From Thiocystis violacea (GTDB lineage: Bacteria > Pseudomonadota > Gammaproteobacteria > Chromatiales > Chromatiaceae), in the NCBI RefSeq assembly GCF_016583575.1, contig NZ_NRRG01000050.1, positions 1-35,240 on the forward strand: a stretch of DNA of 35,240 nt, written 5' to 3'. Position 1 is the stretch's first letter; the number at the start of each line of letters is the position of its first letter. The position numbers and the translations under genes are program-made. Shown here one piece after another: positions 8,813 to 18,248 of the stretch. The notes below the pieces were generated by a model. It saw nothing but the letters and a program-made list of their open reading frames with translations. It had not been told where the DNA came from and searched no databases.

Positions 8813-9139
8813 CTAGACACTGAAGGACTCGCCGCAGCCGCAATGATCCTTGGCCCTTGGGTTGCGGAACTCGAAGCCCTGGTTGAGCAGGTTCGTCCGC
8901 ACGAAATCGATCTCCAGTCCATCGAGGCGGTCGATGCTCTCGTCATCGACCACCACCTGGACGCCGTGGCTCTCGAACACCCGGTCGTTGCCCGCGAGAT
9001 GGTCCGCGTAATCCACGACGTAGCTGAAGCCGCTGCATCCGCTCTTTTTGGCGCCGACGCGCAAACCGACGCCATGTCCACGCTTCGTTAGCATGTTGGC
9101 GACGTGGCGCGCGGCCGACTCGGTCAAGGTAACTGCCAT
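8813..9139 (-). CDS. A-type Fe-S carrier protein (IscA/SufA/HesB family)
   Basis: The 108-residue protein is an A-type carrier that receives Fe-S clusters or iron and passes them to target enzymes. The three conserved cysteines are present: Cys35 in KKSGCSGFSY, and Cys100 and Cys102 in the C-terminal CGCGESF. The ATG at 9137-9139 gives MAVTLTESAA, the family N-terminus, with GAGGT about 8 bp upstream. It is first gene of a two-gene unit with sufE. Sequence alone does not decide between IscA, SufA and ErpA, so no symbol is given. Its promoter must lie in the short gap shared with the divergent histidine kinase gene. Confidence 0.93.
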   Translation of the reverse strand: MAVTLTESAARHVANMLTKRGHGVGLRVGAKKSGCSGFSYVVDYADHLAGNDRVFESHGVQVVVDDESIDRLDGLEIDFVRTNLLNQGFEFRNPRAKDHCGCGESFSV

Positions 9140-9257
9140 GGTATGAACCTCGTTGAAAAATACTGACACCCGTCAGGAATTAGACCTGAGAGGAGCCCTT
9201 TTCAAGGTTGAACCGCTTCTGGCGCGCGAGTATCGTCCGCGCACTTCGTTATTTCTC

Positions 9258-11879
9258 ATGTTCGTCCAGTCCCTCTTGCCATCCGATACGAGTGTCCGGA
9301 TCGCCAGCCCGCGCGATCCGATTCAGACCCAGATCCAACCACCGATCAGCCTGTGTATTCTGGACGGGCGGTTGCGTGCGACCTGGTTGCGGCGCGCGGC
9401 GGCCCACGAGGTCTCCCAGGTCGAGCTAGCCCTTGGCGCCGAGCTAGAGCGACTCGCTCGCGCGGTCCTCGACTCCGGAAACGAAATACGCCGGCTGTTG
9501 CCCGTGCCGGACGCGAACGGGACTCGGGTTCTTGATCTCACCCTGTTTCCCGTGAAGGCGTCCGACGGGGAAACGACCTCTGTGATCGCCTCTGTTCTGG
9601 ATGCCGCCGGTCCGGTGGAGCGGGCGGAAGGCTACCGGTTGCTCGCCGATTATACCTTCGACTGGGAGTACTGGATCGACGCGGATGACCGGCTGCGCTG
9701 GATCTCGCCTTCCTGCGAACGGGTGACCGGCCATGGAGTGGAGGCGTTCCTGGCCGACCCTGGACTCTTGGAGTCCCTGGTCGTCCCGGAGGATCGCGCG
9801 CTCTTCGCCAGTCATCCCCACTGGGATGACGGATGCGGCTCCACCCAGTCGCGGTTTCGGATCGTCCGGTCGAACGGCGAAATCCGTTGGATCGAGCACC
9901 TCTGCCGGCCGATGTATTGGCCGGATGGCGGTTTCGCCGGACATCGCGCGATCAACCGCGATATCACCGAAACCATGCGGGTCGAGCAGGCGCTGCGCGA
10001 GAGCGAAAACCAGTTTCGCCTCATCTTCGAGCTGGCGACGGTCGGCATGGCGGTCGTCGAGCCGCGGACGCGGCGCTTGCTGCGGGTCAATGAACGACTC
10101 TGTCGAATTCTTGGGTACGACGCCGACGAGTTGCTCCAGAAATCCTTTCAGGAGTTGACCCACCCGGACGATCGCAAGCACGATCTGGAGCGTTTCCGGC
10201 GCGCGGTGCAGCGGTTGGACACGGATTATTTCACTGAAAAACGCTATGTCCGCAAGGATGGCCAGGTGGTTTGGGCGCTGGTGAATGCCACCTTCATCCG
10301 CGACGAACTGGGCTATCCGGTGCGCGCCCTGGCCGCCATCATCGACATCACCGACCGGCGCGAGGCCGAGGCGCGGGCGCGGGATCTCGCGGCCATCGTC
10401 GAATGTTCCTCGGATTTCATCGGTATCGCGGGCCTGGATGGGCGCGGGAGCTATCTCAATCAGGCGGGGCGGGCACTGGTCGGGATCGAGGGTGAGCCGG
10501 GCGTCGAGTCCTCACGAATCGAGGATTTCTTTCTCCCCGAGGATCGGCCCTTCGTGCGCGAGACCATCATGCCGACCTTGGAGGCGACCGGTCGCTGGGC
10601 GGGCGAGTTCCGCTTCCGCCACTTCCCGACCGGCGAACCGATCGACGTCTTCTACGATGCGCTCCGAATCGACGATCCCGACAGCGGGCGTCCACTCCAC
10701 TACGCCACCGTGACCCGGGATATCCGCAAGGAAAAGGCGGCGGAGCAAGCCTTGCGCGAGGCCGATCGCCGCAAGGATGAGTTCCTGGCCGTGCTGGGCC
10801 ATGAACTGCGCAATCCCATGGCCCCGATCCGCAATGCCGTCGAGATCATCCGCGCGATCGGGATTGGCGAGGATCCGCGAATCGCCTGGGCGATCGATGT
10901 GCTCGATCGACAGACGGCCCACATGGGCCGCTTGCTGGAGGATCTGCTCGATGTCTCGCGGATCGTGCAGGGCCGCATCGATCTTGTCTGGAGCGAAGTG
11001 CAGGTGCGGGATCTGGTCCAGCAGGCCGTGGATGGCGTGCGGGCGCTGATGAGGGCGCGTGGCCATCGGTTTTCCTGCGCCTTCCCGGCGTCGGATGTCA
11101 TGGTCGAGGGGGATTCGGTCAGGCTCTCGCAGATTCTCCTCAATATCCTGGTCAATGCCGCCAAATACACGCCGGAAGGCGGTGAGATACGCCTCGATAC
11201 CGAGCTGGACGCGGGCCTGGTCCTGATTCGCGTGCGCGACAATGGTCAGGGGATGTCGGCGGACCAGATCGACTCGCTGTTCGGGTTGTACTCGCAGGGC
11301 GTCAACAACTCCGACGCGCCAGGCGGTGGGCTAGGGTTGGGGCTGGCGATCGCCCGGCGTCTGGCGGAACTGCATGGTGGAAGTCTGGAGGCGGTCAGCG
11401 AGGGTGTCGGCCGCGGCGCCGAGCTGAAGTTGCGCCTGCCGGTTCTGGCTCGCGCGCCTGGCTTCAAGGCAAGTGGCGCCCCGCGCGGCCCGGACCGCCC
11501 GTCCAAGGGCGAGCCGTTGCGGGTTCTGGTGGTGGATGACAATCCGGACGTCGCGGGCGCCCTGGCGATGCTGCTTGAGATCCTCGGCTACGGGGTCGCG
11601 ACGGCGATGTCCGGCCCCGAGGCCCTGGAGGCGGTGCGGCGCCACCGTCCGAGGATCGCCTTCCTGGATATCGGGATTCCGGGGATCGACGGGCTCGAAC
11701 TTGCGCGGCGCCTGAGGAAGGACTACCCCGATTCCAGACAGCTTATGCTGGTGGCCTTGACCGGTCTGGGGCACGAACAGGCGCGCGAGCGCTCATTGGC
11801 GGCCGGTTTCGATGAGCACCTGGTCAAGCCGCTGGAGCAGCGGGTACTTCTGGCGCTGCTCGACCGGCTGGCCACGTGA
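9258..11879 (+). CDS. Soluble hybrid histidine kinase with PAS repeats and C-terminal receiver
   Basis: The 873-residue protein has no predicted membrane segment, so it senses a cytoplasmic signal. After an N-terminal region of unknown fold (about 1-125) come three PAS/PAC-like units at roughly 130-245, 250-370 and 375-490. The HisKA helix follows with phospho-acceptor His515 (LGHELRNPM). The ATPase domain has NAAKYTPEGG, DNGQGM and GGGLGLGLAIARR. The receiver (from about 750) has VVDDN, the phospho-acceptor Asp804 in FLDIGIPG, and KPL near the end. The start is uncertain: ATG 9258 is chosen, but an in-frame TTG at 9153 would add 35 residues; neither has a good ribosome site. No response regulator with an output domain is next to it, so its target is unknown. 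Confidence 0.9.
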   Translation: MFVQSLLPSDTSVRIASPRDPIQTQIQPPISLCILDGRLRATWLRRAAAHEVSQVELALGAELERLARAVLDSGNEIRRLLPVPDANGTRVLDLTLFPVKASDGETTSVIASVLDAAGPVERAEGYRLLADYTFDWEYWIDADDRLRWISPSCERVTGHGVEAFLADPGLLESLVVPEDRALFASHPHWDDGCGSTQSRFRIVRSNGEIRWIEHLCRPMYWPDGGFAGHRAINRDITETMRVEQALRESENQFRLIFELATVGMAVVEPRTRRLLRVNERLCRILGYDADELLQKSFQELTHPDDRKHDLERFRRAVQRLDTDYFTEKRYVRKDGQVVWALVNATFIRDELGYPVRALAAIIDITDRREAEARARDLAAIVECSSDFIGIAGLDGRGSYLNQAGRALVGIEGEPGVESSRIEDFFLPEDRPFVRETIMPTLEATGRWAGEFRFRHFPTGEPIDVFYDALRIDDPDSGRPLHYATVTRDIRKEKAAEQALREADRRKDEFLAVLGHELRNPMAPIRNAVEIIRAIGIGEDPRIAWAIDVLDRQTAHMGRLLEDLLDVSRIVQGRIDLVWSEVQVRDLVQQAVDGVRALMRARGHRFSCAFPASDVMVEGDSVRLSQILLNILVNAAKYTPEGGEIRLDTELDAGLVLIRVRDNGQGMSADQIDSLFGLYSQGVNNSDAPGGGLGLGLAIARRLAELHGGSLEAVSEGVGRGAELKLRLPVLARAPGFKASGAPRGPDRPSKGEPLRVLVVDDNPDVAGALAMLLEILGYGVATAMSGPEALEAVRRHRPRIAFLDIGIPGIDGLELARRLRKDYPDSRQLMLVALTGLGHEQARERSLAAGFDEHLVKPLEQRVLLALLDRLAT

Positions 11880-11896
11880 AAGCCGCGCGGCGGGGG

Positions 11897-12559
11897 TTAG
11901 TGTCGATGCTCCGCGACGCGCATGCTGGCGGCCGAGGCCATGTCGAGCAGGCCGCGCATCAGGGCCGCGCGCTCGGTGGTCTGAAGGGTCTCGATCAAGG
12001 CTTGTTTGTCCTCCGGACTCAGCGGTAGATGCGCGCACAGCAGGTTGGTCAAGTCATGGTCGGTCATCTTTTCGATGTCGTTCCAGGGGATATCCACCCC
12101 GCGTAAGGTGCAGTAGGTCTTTAGCGAGGCGAGGAATCCGAGACGATCGGCGATGGTCTCGCCGCCTCCGTGATAGTCCCCGGTGAAGCGCTCCCAATCG
12201 ACCCGGGCGCGCCGATACCCCTGATGCTCGTCAAGCTCCCTGGATACCTGAAAGCGACAGACTCCGGTGAGGACCAGGATGATGCGTCCGTCGCTGGTCT
12301 CGCTGTAGGAGGTGATGCGTCCGGCGCAGCCGACCCGGTGAATCTCCGGGACATCCTTCAGCATGGTTTCGCTGGTGGGCTGGATCATTCCGAGCAGATG
12401 GTTCGACGCCAGCGCGTCGAAGACCATGTTGATGTATCTGGGCTCGAAGATGTTGAGCGGCAGTTGCACGCCAGGCATCACGACCGCGCCGGCCAGGGGG
12501 AAGATCGGCAGCTCGGCGGGCAGGTCGGAGAATTTGGGAAAGAAGGGGTTGCGGGTCAT
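11897..12559 (-). CDS. LON N-terminal-domain protein (Lon substrate-binding domain only)
   Basis: The 220-residue protein consists of the substrate-recognition domain found at the N-terminus of Lon protease, without AAA or protease domains. Family features are LPIFPLAGAVVMPGVQLPL followed by NIFEPRY, and the CAGRI and GVCRF blocks of the beta-sheet core, then a helical C-terminus. Two adjacent ATGs are possible (12562 and 12559); GGAG lies 6 bp before the second, which is preferred. The stop is 17 bp from the stop of the convergent histidine kinase gene. Its molecular role is not established for the stand-alone family. Confidence 0.88.
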   Translation of the reverse strand: MTRNPFFPKFSDLPAELPIFPLAGAVVMPGVQLPLNIFEPRYINMVFDALASNHLLGMIQPTSETMLKDVPEIHRVGCAGRITSYSETSDGRIILVLTGVCRFQVSRELDEHQGYRRARVDWERFTGDYHGGGETIADRLGFLASLKTYCTLRGVDIPWNDIEKMTDHDLTNLLCAHLPLSPEDKQALIETLQTTERAALMRGLLDMASAASMRVAEHRH

Positions 12560-12991
12560 CATGTGCTCCAGGGGTCGACACCTCGGACCGGTTTTGCCGC
12601 GTCGGGCCAGCGACCAGGGACGAGGCATTTCGGCCACTACATGGGGTGTCGACGGCGATTCCACAGCTCGGCCCGATTGACGGCGGCACAATTCAATCGA
12701 AAACCACAATGATCGCGGTAACGCGAGGGTGGTGCGCCAGCCCTGGATATATTTCCGAAGAGATTTTTATAATCAATTGGTTGTGGGGATATATATCCAC
12801 ATCAGGAGCACTGCCCCCTACAGAGTCTCGGCGCGAAGCCGGGAGTCTGGAAATCCACGATCGCGACCGCACTCTCTCGGCGAGCCGTAGGGTACGCACC
12901 GCGTACCCTCCAACCCACGAACTTGGCCAGGTAAGCCGCGTGTATCCAGGAACCCACGACGGTACGCGAGGCGAATCCCACGGGACTTTCA
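12560..12991. promoter_or_regulatory. Divergent intergenic region upstream of the LON protein and egtB, with one REP-like palindrome
   Basis: This 432-bp gap separates two divergent starts and so should hold both promoters. An unusually AT-rich stretch (about 12745-12800, with TTTTTATAAT and GATATATATCC) is the likeliest core promoter area. A perfect inverted repeat GGGTACGC-ACC-GCGTACCC occupies 12890-12908 and resembles an extragenic palindromic repeat more than a regulator site. I see no convincing small gene; open frames here lack the codon bias of neighbouring genes. Confidence 0.5.
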
Positions 12992-14305
12992 ATGAACGAC
13001 GACGAGGGAATCATGCGGGAAACAGCATCATCCAGGGATTCGATGGACATCGAAAGGGCGCGTCTCGCCGAGCGGTATCCACGGGTGCGCCAATTCTCGG
13101 AACAACTGTGCGAGCCGCTGGAGATCGAGGATTACGGGTTGCAAACCGTGGTCGAGGCCAGTCCGCCCAAGTGGCACCTGGCGCACGTCTCCTGGTTCTA
13201 CGAGACCTTCCTGCTGCGCCCCCTTCTGAGTGGCTACCAGGTCTTCCATCCGCGCTTCGAATATCTCTTCAACAGCTATTACGAGCAGACCGGCACGGGC
13301 TTCTGGCCGCGACCGGAGCGTGGTCTACTCTCGCGTCCCAGGGTCGCCGAGGTCTACGACTACCGGCACCATGTCGACGCGGCCATGACATGTCTGATCG
13401 CGGAATGCCCGGAGCGCGATTGGCCCACCCTGGCGTCGAGACTGGAGATCGGACTCAATCACGAGCAGCAGCATCAAGAGCTTTTGATCACCGATATCAA
13501 GCGGCATTTCGCCCACAATCCGCTACGCCCCGCCTACCGGGCGGATCTGCCGATGTCGCCCATCGGCGATCCCGAACCGATCGTCTGGCAATCCCACGCG
13601 GGTGGCCTGACCCAGATCGGCGCGGTCGCGGATGGCTTTCACTTCGACAACGAATCTCCCCGGCACCGGGTCTTCCTGGAGCCCTTCGCCCTGGCGGACC
13701 GACCCGTGACCAATGGCGAATTCCTCGCCTTCATCCAAGATGGCGGTTACGGGAACAGCGCCCTCTGGCTGTCGGACGGCTGGGCCGAGGTCCGGAAGAA
13801 CGGCTGGCGCGCCCCGCTGTACTGGGAGGAGCGCGATGGCGAATGGTCGCTGATGACCCTGGCCGGCATGCGCCCCCTCAACCCCGCCGAGTCGGTCTGT
13901 CATGTCAGCTATTACGAGGCGGACGCCTACGCCACCTGGGCCGGAAAACGGCTGCCGACCGAGGCGGAATGGGAGCAGGTGGCGGCCGGACGCCCCATCG
14001 AGGGTCATTTCGTCGATGACGGCTGGCTGCATCCGCGTCCGGCGGGTCGCGCGGCGGGTCCGAAACAGCTCTTCGGTGACGTCTGGGAGTGGACCGGCTC
14101 GGCCTATCTTCCCTATCCGGGCTACCGCGCGGCGGCCGGCGCGCTCGGCGAGTACAACGGGAAATTCATGTGCAATCAGATGGTGATGCGCGGCGGTTCC
14201 TGCGCGACCTCGCGCGATCACGTCCGGGCCACCTATCGCAACTTTTTCTATCCCAACGAACGCTGGCAGTTCAAAGGATTCCGACTCGCGGAGACGCTCT
14301 CATGA
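12992..14305 (+). CDS. egtB: EgtB: iron-dependent sulfoxide synthase of ergothioneine biosynthesis
   Basis: The 437-residue enzyme joins hercynine (trimethyl-histidine) to a thiol donor with O2, giving the sulfoxide precursor of ergothioneine. The N-terminal DinB-like helical domain holds the three-histidine iron site: His62 in KWHLAH, then His157 and His161 in the HX3HXE motif. The C-terminal formylglycine-generating-enzyme-like domain includes DVWEWTGS and MRGGSCATSRDHVRATYRN. Start at 12992 is provisional; ATGs at 13013 (AGGGA just upstream) and 13043 are in frame and leave the fold intact. Its stop overlaps the egtD start. No egtA or egtC gene is near, consistent with cysteine rather than gamma-glutamylcysteine as sulfur donor, but this is inferred. 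Confidence 0.94.
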   Translation: MNDDEGIMRETASSRDSMDIERARLAERYPRVRQFSEQLCEPLEIEDYGLQTVVEASPPKWHLAHVSWFYETFLLRPLLSGYQVFHPRFEYLFNSYYEQTGTGFWPRPERGLLSRPRVAEVYDYRHHVDAAMTCLIAECPERDWPTLASRLEIGLNHEQQHQELLITDIKRHFAHNPLRPAYRADLPMSPIGDPEPIVWQSHAGGLTQIGAVADGFHFDNESPRHRVFLEPFALADRPVTNGEFLAFIQDGGYGNSALWLSDGWAEVRKNGWRAPLYWEERDGEWSLMTLAGMRPLNPAESVCHVSYYEADAYATWAGKRLPTEAEWEQVAAGRPIEGHFVDDGWLHPRPAGRAAGPKQLFGDVWEWTGSAYLPYPGYRAAAGALGEYNGKFMCNQMVMRGGSCATSRDHVRATYRNFFYPNERWQFKGFRLAETLS

Positions 14306-15345
14306 GACAAGCGGCAGCGGCCCGGGCAATGAGTCAGGCGGAGGCCTGGCGTGGCGACGAAACGCAAGCGGCGGTAGGCGAGACCGACGATCGAATCGCT
14401 TTCTTCGATTTCCATCCGACGACCGCCGATGTGCGCGCCGAGGTTCTGGACGGACTGGGCCAGACCCAGAAGCGGCTTCCACCCAAGCTCTTCTATGACC
14501 AGCTCGGCTCCCGGCTCTTCGATGCCATCACCGAGCTGCCGGAGTATTACCCGACCCGCACCGAGATCGCGATCCTGCGCGATCACGGTTCCGAGATGGC
14601 CGATCGGCTCGGACGCGAGAACGTGCTGATCGAGCTGGGCAGCGGCAGCAGTCTCAAGATCCAGACCCTGCTCGCCGCGCTTGGACCGTCGGTCTATGTC
14701 CCCGTCGATATCTCCAGGGCGCATCTGCTGGAGTCCGCCCAGGCCCTCGCGCGACGCTTCCCGACCCTGCGGATTCGCGCCGCCTGCGCCGATTATTCCG
14801 GTCCCTTCGATCTGCCGCTGGAATCCGACTGGAAGAGCCTGGCCGCCTTCTTTCCCGGATCCAGCATCGGCAACTTCGATCCGCACGACGCCCGGAGTTT
14901 CCTGAAACGGGTGGGGCGCGTGCTCGGGTCGGGGGGGCGACTGCTGGTCGGCGTGGATCTGCGCAAGGATCCGGCGGTGCTGAATGCCGCCTACAACGAC
15001 GCCCAGGGCGTGACCGCCGCCTTCAATCTGAATTTGCTGACCCGGATCAACCGCGAGCTGGGGGGCGATTTCAATCTGGACGCCTTCGCGCACCGCGCCT
15101 TTTTCAACGCGGCGGCGAGTCGCATCGAAATGCATCTGGTCAGTCTCGCCGACCAGGAGGTCCGGATCGGCGACCAGGGCTTCGTCTTCCGACGCGATGA
15201 GACCATCCACACCGAAAACTCCTACAAATACGGGATCGAGGATTTCCAGGCGCTCGCGCGCGACGCGGGCTTCGCGTCCGAGCAGGTCTGGACCGATGGC
15301 GCGCGGCTCTTCAGCGTGCACTGTCTGCGCGTCGACGGGGACTGA
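14302..15345 (+). CDS. egtD: EgtD: histidine N-alpha-trimethyltransferase
   Basis: The 347-residue SAM-dependent enzyme methylates L-histidine three times to hercynine, the first step of ergothioneine synthesis. The SAM-binding LIELGSGSSLK lies at about residues 109-119 and is preceded by the substrate-side block ELPEYYPTRTE (78-88) typical of the EgtD (DUF2260) family. The domain following VPVDIS and the FPGSSIGNF stretch are also diagnostic. The ATG at 14302 overlaps the egtB stop as ATGA, indicating translational coupling. The first 30 residues are Ala/Gln-rich and poorly conserved in character. There is no clear terminator, although a short T-run follows the stop at about 15360. Confidence 0.95.
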   Translation: MRQAAAARAMSQAEAWRGDETQAAVGETDDRIAFFDFHPTTADVRAEVLDGLGQTQKRLPPKLFYDQLGSRLFDAITELPEYYPTRTEIAILRDHGSEMADRLGRENVLIELGSGSSLKIQTLLAALGPSVYVPVDISRAHLLESAQALARRFPTLRIRAACADYSGPFDLPLESDWKSLAAFFPGSSIGNFDPHDARSFLKRVGRVLGSGGRLLVGVDLRKDPAVLNAAYNDAQGVTAAFNLNLLTRINRELGGDFNLDAFAHRAFFNAAASRIEMHLVSLADQEVRIGDQGFVFRRDETIHTENSYKYGIEDFQALARDAGFASEQVWTDGARLFSVHCLRVDGD

Positions 15346-15443
15346 GCGGGGCGGCGTCTTTTTGTCGGAGGGGCTTGGGAAAGGGTAGTATCCGGGTTAC
15401 CTGTATCCCTCTATTGCTGTCGCCGGCAACGAGTATTGCCTCG

Positions 15444-18248
15444 ATGAACGAACAAGCCCCATCCCTATCCAAGGCCCAGACGCTGGAACGCGATGTCCAG
15501 CTCTATACCGCTCTCCTGGGCGAGGTTCTGCGCGAGCATAGCCGCAAGCGTGTGCTGGTGATCGTGGAGCGTCTGCGCGACGGCTTCATGCAGTTGCGCG
15601 AGCAGGAAGACGCCGACCTGCGCGACAAGCTGATGAAGCGCATCGAGAGCCTGGACGCCCAGACGCTCTCCGAGGTCATCCGCGCCTTCACCATCTATTT
15701 CGGTCTGGTGAATGTCGCCGAGGAGTTGAACGCCCACCTGGCGCGCATGGACCGCATCGCGGCCGGCGAGCCGCTCTGGGTCGGCTCCTTCGACGACACG
15801 GTCCGCTGGTTCAGGGACGACGGCGTCAGCCCGGAGAATTTTCAGAGCCTGCTGGAGCACCTGGTCTATCTGCCGGTCTTCACCGCGCATCCCACCGAGG
15901 CCAAGCGACGCACCATCTCCGAGACCTTCCGGCGCATCTTCCTGGTCGGCGAGGAACTGCACCGGCGCAAGCTCAACGAGGAGGAGCTGGAGGACAAGCT
16001 TCAGGAGATCCTGAGCAACATCCAGATCCTCTGGAAGACCGACGAGGTGCGCGTCCACAAGCCCCAGGTCACCGACGAGGTGCGCCAGGGGCTCTACTTC
16101 TTCCGCGAGTCGCTGTTCCAGGCCGTGCCGCTGGTCTATCGCTTTCTGGAAAAGGCGGTGCGGCGCAACTATGGGGCCAGTTGCGGTATCCGGGTGCCGA
16201 GCTTCATCCGCTTCGGCTCCTGGATCGGCGGCGATCGCGACGGCAATCCCTTCGTCAAACCGGAGACCACCGAGCTGGCGGCGCGCATGCATGGCGAGCT
16301 GGTCCTGGAGGAATATCTGGAGCGAATCCAGAAACTGCGCCGGATGCTCAGTCACTCCAACTCACTCTGCCAGCTCTCGCCCGCGCTGCTCGACAGCCTG
16401 GACGCCGACGAGGATTACTGGGTCGCCACCATGGGCCAGAGTCAGCGGCGGTTCTTCTACGAGCCCTACCGGCGCAAGCTCGCCATGATGGGGCATCGGC
16501 TTCAGGCCAATCTGGATCGGATCCGCCGCCGCATGGAGGGGCGCGACTACGAGGGACTGCCCGACGGCTACACCCGCGAGGCGGAGTTCCTGAGCGATCT
16601 CTATCTGATTCGCGACTCCCTGATCCATCATGGCGACGCCAGCGCGGCGGCCGGTCCGCTCCAGGATCTGATCCGTCTGGCCGAGACCTTTGGGTTGCAC
16701 CTGGTTCAACTGGATATCCGCCAGGAGTCGACCCGCCACACCGAGGCCGTCACCGAGCTGTTCGCCCGCCAGGCCGGCGCGCCCTTCTACCAGGCGTTCA
16801 ACGAGGAACAGCGGCTGATGGCGCTGGCCGAGACCATCGCCCATCCGCACCCCTTCGTGATCGATAAGGCGACCCTGACCCCCGAGACCCGCGAGACCCT
16901 GGAGGTCTTCGAGGTGATCGCGCGCATGCGCGCCGAGATCGGCGAGAAGGTCTTCGGTCAGTACGTTATCTCCATGACCCACGCCGCCAGCCATGTCATG
17001 GAGGTCATGCTGCTGGCACGCCTGGCCGGACTGGTCGGCAAGGACAATCAGGGCTGGTTCTGTGGGATTCAGGTTTCGCCGCTGTTCGAGACCATTGAAG
17101 ACCTGAGCCATATCGAGCAGGTCATGGGCACCCTCTTCGATAACCCAACCTATCAGGCCCTGTTGAAGGCCTCGGGCAATCAGCAGGAGGTGATGCTCGG
17201 TTACTCGGATTCCTGCAAGGACGGCGGCATCCTCTCCGCGAGCTGGAACCTCTTCGAGGCGCAGAAGAAGGTCATCGCCCTGGCCGACGATCGCGGTGTC
17301 GCCTGCCGGCTCTTCCATGGCCGCGGCGGCACCGTGGGGCGTGGTGGCGGTCCGACCCACGAGGCGATCCTCTCCCAGCCCGTCGACACGGTGCATGGCC
17401 AGATCAAATTCACCGAGCAGGGCGAGGTGCTGTCCTACCGCTATGCCAACCCGGAGACCGCCCGCTACGAGTTGACCATGGGCATCAGCGGTCTCATCAA
17501 GGCCAGCCGCTGTCTGATCGAGCCGCCGGAGGAGGAGCGTAACGACTATCTCGGCATCATGGACGAGCTGGCCCGGTACGGGGAGGAGGCTTACCGCAAG
17601 CTGGTGCGCGAGACCGAGGGCTTCCTCGATTACTTCTACGAATGCACCCCGCTGGACGGCATCGCGCTCCTCAACATCGGCTCGCGTCCCTCGCATCGCA
17701 AGAAGGCCGACCGCTCGCTCGGTTCCATCCGCGCCATCCCCTGGGTCTTCGGCTGGGGCCAGTCGCGTATTACCCTGCCGGCCTGGTTCAGTATCGGACG
17801 CGCCATCGAGCGCTATCGCGACAACGACCTGGGGCGTCTGGCCAAGCTCCAGAAGATGTATCAGGAGTGGCCCTATTTCCGCGCCCTGCTCTCCAACACC
17901 CAGATGTCGCTCTTCAAGGCGGAGATGGGGATCGCCCGCGAGTACGTCCGTCTCGCCGAGAACCCGGAACAAGCCGCGGTCATCTTCGGCCTGATCGAGG
18001 ACGAATACCGCCGCACCCTGACCCAGGTGCTCAACGTCGCCGGGCTCCGGTCGCTGATGCAGGAGACCCCGGATCTGCAACTCTCGCTGGCGCGGCGCAA
18101 CATCTATCTGGACCCCTTGAACCACATCCAGGTCACCCTCCTGGAGCGCTACCGCACCGAGCAGGACGAAGGGAAACGAGAGGAATGGCTGGACCCGCTG
18201 CTGCGCTCCATCAACGCCATCGCGGCGGGGATGCGCAATACGGGGTAG
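15444..18248 (+). CDS. ppc: Phosphoenolpyruvate carboxylase
   Basis: The 934-residue enzyme fixes bicarbonate onto PEP to give oxaloacetate, the main anaplerotic step in autotrophs and mixotrophs. The first catalytic histidine is in VFTAHPTEAKRRT at about residue 150. The glycine-rich loop FHGRGGTVGRGGGPTHEA is at about 625-642, preceded by LGYSDSCKDGG. The C-terminus ends in the conserved RNTG (931-934). The ATG at 15444 gives MNEQAPSL and is preferred to the 23-residue in-frame extension, which reads as leader sequence. The usual AWTQNR-like effector-region motif reads GWGQSR, so allosteric control may differ. A short GC hairpin follows at 18272-18284. It stands alone between egtBD and an ABC transporter. 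Confidence 0.97.
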   Translation: MNEQAPSLSKAQTLERDVQLYTALLGEVLREHSRKRVLVIVERLRDGFMQLREQEDADLRDKLMKRIESLDAQTLSEVIRAFTIYFGLVNVAEELNAHLARMDRIAAGEPLWVGSFDDTVRWFRDDGVSPENFQSLLEHLVYLPVFTAHPTEAKRRTISETFRRIFLVGEELHRRKLNEEELEDKLQEILSNIQILWKTDEVRVHKPQVTDEVRQGLYFFRESLFQAVPLVYRFLEKAVRRNYGASCGIRVPSFIRFGSWIGGDRDGNPFVKPETTELAARMHGELVLEEYLERIQKLRRMLSHSNSLCQLSPALLDSLDADEDYWVATMGQSQRRFFYEPYRRKLAMMGHRLQANLDRIRRRMEGRDYEGLPDGYTREAEFLSDLYLIRDSLIHHGDASAAAGPLQDLIRLAETFGLHLVQLDIRQESTRHTEAVTELFARQAGAPFYQAFNEEQRLMALAETIAHPHPFVIDKATLTPETRETLEVFEVIARMRAEIGEKVFGQYVISMTHAASHVMEVMLLARLAGLVGKDNQGWFCGIQVSPLFETIEDLSHIEQVMGTLFDNPTYQALLKASGNQQEVMLGYSDSCKDGGILSASWNLFEAQKKVIALADDRGVACRLFHGRGGTVGRGGGPTHEAILSQPVDTVHGQIKFTEQGEVLSYRYANPETARYELTMGISGLIKASRCLIEPPEEERNDYLGIMDELARYGEEAYRKLVRETEGFLDYFYECTPLDGIALLNIGSRPSHRKKADRSLGSIRAIPWVFGWGQSRITLPAWFSIGRAIERYRDNDLGRLAKLQKMYQEWPYFRALLSNTQMSLFKAEMGIAREYVRLAENPEQAAVIFGLIEDEYRRTLTQVLNVAGLRSLMQETPDLQLSLARRNIYLDPLNHIQVTLLERYRTEQDEGKREEWLDPLLRSINAIAAGMRNTG

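Noticed and set aside
9153-9257. TTG start extending the hybrid kinase by 35 residues
   Set aside because: No Shine-Dalgarno sequence, and it would start 14 bp from the divergent iscA-like start, leaving almost no promoter space. It is kept only as an alternative.
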